DNA of 8,565 bases from DHVE2 group archaeon (lineage in GTDB: Archaea; Thermoplasmatota; Thermoplasmata; Thermoplasmatales; Aciduliprofundaceae), in assembly GCA_027056155.1 (NCBI GenBank), contig JALULR010000161.1, positions 1 through 8,565 on the forward strand, read 5' to 3'. Of the stretch, positions 4,968-8,565 are shown piece after piece (the stretch's first letter is position 1; each line of letters begins with the position of its first letter). The notes under the pieces are model-generated. The model saw only the letters and a program-made list of their open reading frames with translations, was not told the origin of the DNA and made no database searches. A program made the position numbers and the translations under genes.

Positions 4968-5729
4968 ATGAAAGGTGCAATAATAACAATGATAATAATC
5001 GGAGTAATATTCGCTGGTGTGTATGGGGCAATAATGGTTCATGGCGGTGAGGCTAAGGTAAGCACCACCGTTTACGTGCTTGAAAATAATACAAAGGTAC
5101 AATCAATTACCCCTGGCGAGAATGTAAAGATAGCGGTAGAAGTTAAAAATGAGGGAAGCACCAGTTTTTCCCTTAGTGGACAAGTACCAGTATTTGCATA
5201 TGCAAATATATATCTCGATAATGGCGAACTCAAGAAAATAGAAGAAGTGAGTTATACAAGCAATCATGTAGTCTGCCACGTGGTTAACTTGAACCCCGGC
5301 GAAAAATACACAGCATACATAGATTGGAGCGTGCCAGAAAATGTTAGCGGTGTAGTGTACATAGAAGCATGGGCTGGCTCAGCACCAAAGGCAAATACCA
5401 CTGTAATGACAAAGAGCACACAAGCGGCGGGTAGCTACGGAAGCAGCGATGTATATGTATCTACAGACTCGCTTATTTACTACTCTGGAAACACAGTATA
5501 TATAACAATAACCAACTACGGAGATTCAGATGCGATGTTCCAAGCGGGATTTGAGGTAGTAAATGACGCAGGTACCGTGGTATACTCAACCCTTGGCAGT
5601 GGCTATGTGCTACTACACGGAGGAGATAGCGTAGAATATCAGTGGACTGTGCCAAGTGACTTACAGTCCGGAATATACTACATATACAGTGGTGCAAACG
5701 GCGAGTCTGCTCAAATCTACATATATTAA
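4968..5729 (+). CDS. Membrane-anchored protein with two Ig-like (BsuPI/CARDB-type) domains
   Basis: The 253-aa product has a hydrophobic N-terminal segment (3-23) that acts as signal or anchor, so the rest faces outside. Two beta-sandwich modules follow. Module 1 (about 31-133) reads PGENVKIAVEVKNEGSTSF with a later SGQ, and ends NPGEKYTAYIDW-VPENVSG. Module 2 (about 159-253) repeats the plan: NTVYITITNYGDS, GGDSVEYQWTVPSDLQSGIY. The pattern of a strand ending V.N.G, then PGE/GGD, then W.VP and (S)G.Y is typical of BsuPI-like and CARDB-like adhesion or inhibitor modules. A Ser/Gly/Thr-rich linker (134-158) joins them. The protein is rich in Tyr and has one cysteine (C103). There is no enzyme motif. 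It probably binds protein or sugar at the envelope; the partner is unknown. It is divergent from ubiX and convergent with the beta-CASP gene. Confidence 0.8.
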   Translation: MKGAIITMIIIGVIFAGVYGAIMVHGGEAKVSTTVYVLENNTKVQSITPGENVKIAVEVKNEGSTSFSLSGQVPVFAYANIYLDNGELKKIEEVSYTSNHVVCHVVNLNPGEKYTAYIDWSVPENVSGVVYIEAWAGSAPKANTTVMTKSTQAAGSYGSSDVYVSTDSLIYYSGNTVYITITNYGDSDAMFQAGFEVVNDAGTVVYSTLGSGYVLLHGGDSVEYQWTVPSDLQSGIYYIYSGANGESAQIYIY

Positions 5730-5755
5730 GTATATTACGATGACACCCACCCTCC

Positions 5756-7324
5756 CTATATTTCTTTTTTTTGTCCATTTTTGAGAATTGTTGCTGTTTT
5801 GCCATATTTATTAGAAAACCACTCCGGGCGCTGCGTGTGTACAGGAATAATCATATCTGGGTCCACGCGCTCTATTATATACTCTAACTCTTCAGGCGAA
5901 GCATGACCAGATGCATGATATCCTTTTTCAAATTGTAAATTACCTCTGCCATCTATGGAAAATCCAACACTTGCTAGCTCAAATTTCTGCAGCCAATTAG
6001 CCAATATTTCAAAGTCAATCTTCATATCCTCGCTGAATGCCTCCGTAGCCGAGTAAATATAAACACCACCTCTAACTTTAATATCAATTAAATTTGGCAA
6101 GTCATAAAGAGAAAACGCCAAAACATAATGTGTGGGCTCATTTCTAATATTCACTGCCGAAACATAATGCCCGTCCCACACATCGCAATTTCTAGTTAAT
6201 TTCTGCCACCATCCAATACTCTCAGCCGGTTTTTCATAGATAAGTATATTTTCAACGTTTATTTCCGTGCCCGCTGCTAGCAGCGCAGATAGTATGTATG
6301 CATCTTTCTCAGTGATAACAAAATTCCTTCCGTTTTGCTCTGCAATATTTGCAAACATAGCCAAGCGCTCAAAGTTTCTAGCTGAAAAATCAGCAATGAC
6401 CAAACCACGAGCAGCACCTACTGCCGCTGAGCAGTTCTCGAAAACATCCTGCTCGGTTGTGTAATTGTGCTCATGCTCATCTGAGATGCGAGTACCTTCT
6501 ATTATGAGAACGTCGCTTCCAGCGGCGGCATTTATAAATTCTTGAGTGTTTTCTCGCCTTTCACCATGTAATCGTATATCCCCTGTATATGCAATTTTTA
6601 AATCCTCTTCCTCATCATGAATGATGTACCCTACCGAGCCGTATATTGAATGATCCACGGTATACGCTCTGACTTCAAAAGGCAAATCATCAAGGGCACC
6701 TATTTTTAATTTCTCGCGCAAATATGCCTCACGCTCGCTAGTACTTTGATAATAGAGAAATTCGATAGCTTTGGAGTTTAGCGTTTGCGTAGGTATAATG
6801 GAGCGCAGCATTAAGTTGCGTTCTATCTTAGCTATATCTCTTCTTATTTTCACACCAGTACTTTTCAAAATAGGCACATTGCCACCCAGCTCAACCCGCC
6901 GCGAGTCGTATATAATTGAGCACGAGGCATCAGTCTTTCCCGAATCCTGAGTGGATTTAAGTATTGCGAGAGTCTCCGGCGAGGCAATAACAGGTATTTT
7001 GAAATCCAAGTAGCCCATCATGCCATAATGGTCCATATGAGCATGGGTTAGCAATACTCCATCTACAGGCAAACGCTCAAATGTGCTTCGCTCTACATCA
7101 GAGGGTTGCAAGTCCTCGCGATAAACATCTATTCGTGGCAGAAGCTCCAGCTCTAAATGGTCGTTTATGCCGCGGCTAGCTCTGCTCTTTATATACTCTC
7201 TAAAATACATACCACTCTTCTCAAAATTAAGTCCAAAATCCAAAAACATGCCATGCTTTCCGTTGCCCACATATATTTTGTTGCCACCTATCGTAGTTGC
7301 CCCATCATAAATTCTAATCCACAT
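5756..7324 (-). CDS. RNase J-like metallo-beta-lactamase/beta-CASP nuclease
   Basis: This 522-aa enzyme carries the two-metal core of the family. Numbered from the ATG at 7324, motif 2 is THAHMDH (H94, H96, D98, H99), motif 3 has H225 (VDHSIYGS), and motif 4 has D249 (YTGDIRLHG). The beta-CASP part shows EGTRI (276-280), ADFSARN (311-317), GYHASGHASPEEL (468-480, as in RNase J) and PVHT (494-497). Such enzymes act on RNA as 5'-3' exonucleases or endonucleases in the cytoplasm. The N-terminus, YDGATTIGGNKIYV, differs from the LGGxGEIGxN start of bacterial RNase J, and about 120 residues separate motifs 2 and 3. It may therefore be a distinct subgroup whose substrate cannot be read from sequence. 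The longer start at 7333 is a TTG without a ribosome binding site, so I prefer the ATG at 7324. AT-rich DNA at 7345-7360 may hold the TATA box. Confidence 0.87.
   Translation of the reverse strand: MWIRIYDGATTIGGNKIYVGNGKHGMFLDFGLNFEKSGMYFREYIKSRASRGINDHLELELLPRIDVYREDLQPSDVERSTFERLPVDGVLLTHAHMDHYGMMGYLDFKIPVIASPETLAILKSTQDSGKTDASCSIIYDSRRVELGGNVPILKSTGVKIRRDIAKIERNLMLRSIIPTQTLNSKAIEFLYYQSTSEREAYLREKLKIGALDDLPFEVRAYTVDHSIYGSVGYIIHDEEEDLKIAYTGDIRLHGERRENTQEFINAAAGSDVLIIEGTRISDEHEHNYTTEQDVFENCSAAVGAARGLVIADFSARNFERLAMFANIAEQNGRNFVITEKDAYILSALLAAGTEINVENILIYEKPAESIGWWQKLTRNCDVWDGHYVSAVNIRNEPTHYVLAFSLYDLPNLIDIKVRGGVYIYSATEAFSEDMKIDFEILANWLQKFELASVGFSIDGRGNLQFEKGYHASGHASPEELEYIIERVDPDMIIPVHTQRPEWFSNKYGKTATILKNGQKKEI
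5759..5772 (+). terminator. T-rich terminator for the Ig-like protein gene
   Basis: TATTTCTTTTTTTT begins about 30 bp after the TAA of the plus-strand gene. It also encodes the last codons of the convergent beta-CASP gene on the other strand, so the two 3' ends are packed together. Confidence 0.5.
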
Positions 7325-7530
7325 AAGTGGCAATCTGCATCTTTCTAATTAACCTTTTTACCATATTTTCAAGCTTGCTTTGTATCTATGAAAAATATAT
7401 AATCTAAAAGACAAAATTATGATGACCTCAAACTTCCCTAGATGGTTTAATAAATAGTTTACAGCAAACCCTTTTTCAAGCGTATTTCAATAATATTTGT
7501 ATTTACATATCTTATATATTGAGTTATAAT

Positions 7531-7546
7531 GAAGAAAAAACAAAAA
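7531..7546 (-). terminator. T-rich terminator after the radical SAM gene
   Basis: On the minus strand, TTTTTTGTTTTTTCTTC follows a few bases after the TGA at 7551-7549. The remaining intergenic DNA down to 7325 is AT-rich, with no other gene or RNA that I can support. Confidence 0.6.
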
Positions 7547-7548
7547 AC

Positions 7549-8502
7549 TCAGTGACTCTCCCTCTTCATATACCCCGCAACGAACTCACCCAGGAATTTT
7601 CCCAAATTCCGTATATCATGGAACTGCGAAGTCTCCGCATGAAGATATAGCATACATGCTTTTGTACATTTATGCATTATCTCTCGCGCCTTTACTGCCT
7701 TTTCTCCTGTTAGTATTGTCTCAAGATCCTCATTGAGCAGATTGCCTACACGATGTGCAATAACTGCACAAGGATATATTATATCTCCATTTGCATCAAT
7801 TGTTACTGAGAATGAGCGGCATCTATAATCTTTTACCAATGCATCTATAAACGCCCAGCTCGTCTCAATTGTGCTTCCATACTCTTGTTTTAGGTCCACA
7901 AGAAGATCGTGAAGCTCCTTTTTGTTAGGGGACACGTTCTCAGCACCGGGAAGATACACCGCACTCATAATCAATATTCTAGCACCTGCCTCATGCGCCT
8001 TCTCCACGCGCCAACGAAGTGAAGATATATCGTTTTTGGTCACCACCGTCTGGACTGTTATCTTCATCAGTTTTGTGTATTTGGGCAACTCGTCAAACAT
8101 GTAAAGATTGTTGTGCCCCTCATCAATTGATATGTGCATGAAATCAAGATACTTTGCAAATTCTTCAACGGGCATTTTGTGTAGTAGCGTGCCATTAGTA
8201 GTCATGAACAGGTAGAAAGAGCGCTTGTGTGCATATTTGATTATATCTAATATGTCCTGTCGCAGCGTGGGCTCTCCACCCTCTAAGCTAAGTACCGTTA
8301 CTGTGCTTTCAGCAAGGCGGTCTATTATCTTGAAGATATTCTTCGTAGACAAATCCTTCATCCGCTGGCGCCATACATCGCAGAAAGGGCAAGTAAGATT
8401 GCATCTGTGTGTTAATTTAAACGTGCCGTAAACAGGATGCTCAAAATCAGTGTAACTTTTGAAGAACCACTTTATAGCCCTGAGATTGCGATTCAGATAC
8501 AT
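7549..8502 (-). CDS. Radical SAM protein with SPASM/twitch-like C-terminal cysteines
   Basis: The 317-aa protein has the radical SAM cluster motif CNLTCPFC (C34, C38, C41), which binds a 4Fe-4S cluster and cleaves S-adenosylmethionine, and the SAM-contacting GGEPT (75-79). Later features of the barrel are TTNGTLL (101-107) and ISIDEG (124-129). The C-terminal third has four more cysteines (C228, C245, C279, C283) around IDANGDIIYPC and GNLLNEDLETIL. That layout is typical of SPASM or twitch domains, which bind one or two auxiliary clusters and occur in peptide-modifying, cofactor (MoaA, PqqE) and heme (AhbC/AhbD) enzymes. I cannot tell which substrate it uses; no small precursor peptide gene is visible beside it. 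A TATA box 25 bp from the ATG predicts a leaderless message, and a T-tract ends the unit, so it looks monocistronic. Confidence 0.88.
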   Translation of the reverse strand: MYLNRNLRAIKWFFKSYTDFEHPVYGTFKLTHRCNLTCPFCDVWRQRMKDLSTKNIFKIIDRLAESTVTVLSLEGGEPTLRQDILDIIKYAHKRSFYLFMTTNGTLLHKMPVEEFAKYLDFMHISIDEGHNNLYMFDELPKYTKLMKITVQTVVTKNDISSLRWRVEKAHEAGARILIMSAVYLPGAENVSPNKKELHDLLVDLKQEYGSTIETSWAFIDALVKDYRCRSFSVTIDANGDIIYPCAVIAHRVGNLLNEDLETILTGEKAVKAREIMHKCTKACMLYLHAETSQFHDIRNLGKFLGEFVAGYMKRESH

Positions 8503-8522
8503 TGCAATTGGTATCTTATGAA

Positions 8523-8530
8523 AATATTTA
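8523..8530 (-). promoter_or_regulatory. TATA box for the radical SAM gene
   Basis: TAAATATT on the minus strand is centred about 25 bp before the ATG at 8502. No ribosome binding site is present, so the message is probably leaderless. Confidence 0.6.
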
Positions 8531-8565
8531 AAAGTTTAGCAAGATTGTGCCTTGTTACATAATAC

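Noticed and set aside
7418..7424. ATGATGA as the C box of a C/D box guide RNA in the 7325-7548 gap
   Set aside because: No CTGA D box follows at a suitable distance and no terminal stem is visible.
1..8565. tRNA, rRNA or CRISPR array
   Set aside because: No cloverleaf, rRNA-like segment or regularly spaced direct repeats were seen on either strand by eye.

Overview
The window looks archaeal. It is AT-rich (roughly 40% GC by eye), its promoters are TATA boxes about 25 bp or 37 bp from start codons, its stop codons are followed by T-rich tracts rather than hairpins, and its secreted proteins carry archaeal-type signal and anchor segments. The gene content (A-type ATP synthase subunit D, UbiX, a beta-CASP nuclease, a radical SAM protein and glycosylated surface proteins) would suit a euryarchaeon, perhaps a Thermoplasmata/Aciduliprofundum-like organism. 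The lineage is a guess and could not be tested here.

Layout. At the left edge, on the minus strand, lie the first 14 codons of an A/V-type ATP synthase subunit D. A perfect 16-bp palindrome sits between its likely TATA box and its ATG. Divergent from it is a 673-aa surface glycoprotein (230-2251) with seven DxNxDG-type loops, PQQ-like turns, 20 N-glycosylation sequons and a VPEF-TM-basic C-terminal anchor. Positions 2252-3333 are a decayed accessory zone. They hold the first 25 codons of a HicB-type antitoxin, then a 615-bp internally deleted insertion sequence with matching terminal inverted repeats and a frameshifted transposase, and then a possible zinc-ribbon remnant on the minus strand.

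A 319-aa membrane protein of unknown function (3334-4293) follows. It converges on, and overlaps by 13 bp, the gene for flavin prenyltransferase UbiX (4281-4829, minus). Divergent from ubiX is a 253-aa membrane-anchored protein with two Ig-like beta-sandwich domains (4968-5729). It converges on a 522-aa RNase J-like metallo-beta-lactamase/beta-CASP protein (5756-7324, minus). A radical SAM protein with a probable second iron-sulfur cluster (7549-8502, minus) closes the window.

The genes are mostly single transcription units in divergent or convergent pairs, so there is little operon evidence joining their functions. Three are cell-surface proteins (230, 3334, 4968). The others are housekeeping enzymes for energy, prenyl-flavin cofactor supply, RNA turnover and radical chemistry. 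I found no convincing new defence or mobile system. The parts most worth a second look are the palindrome at the ATP synthase D promoter, the HicB/insertion-sequence scar and the unknown membrane protein.
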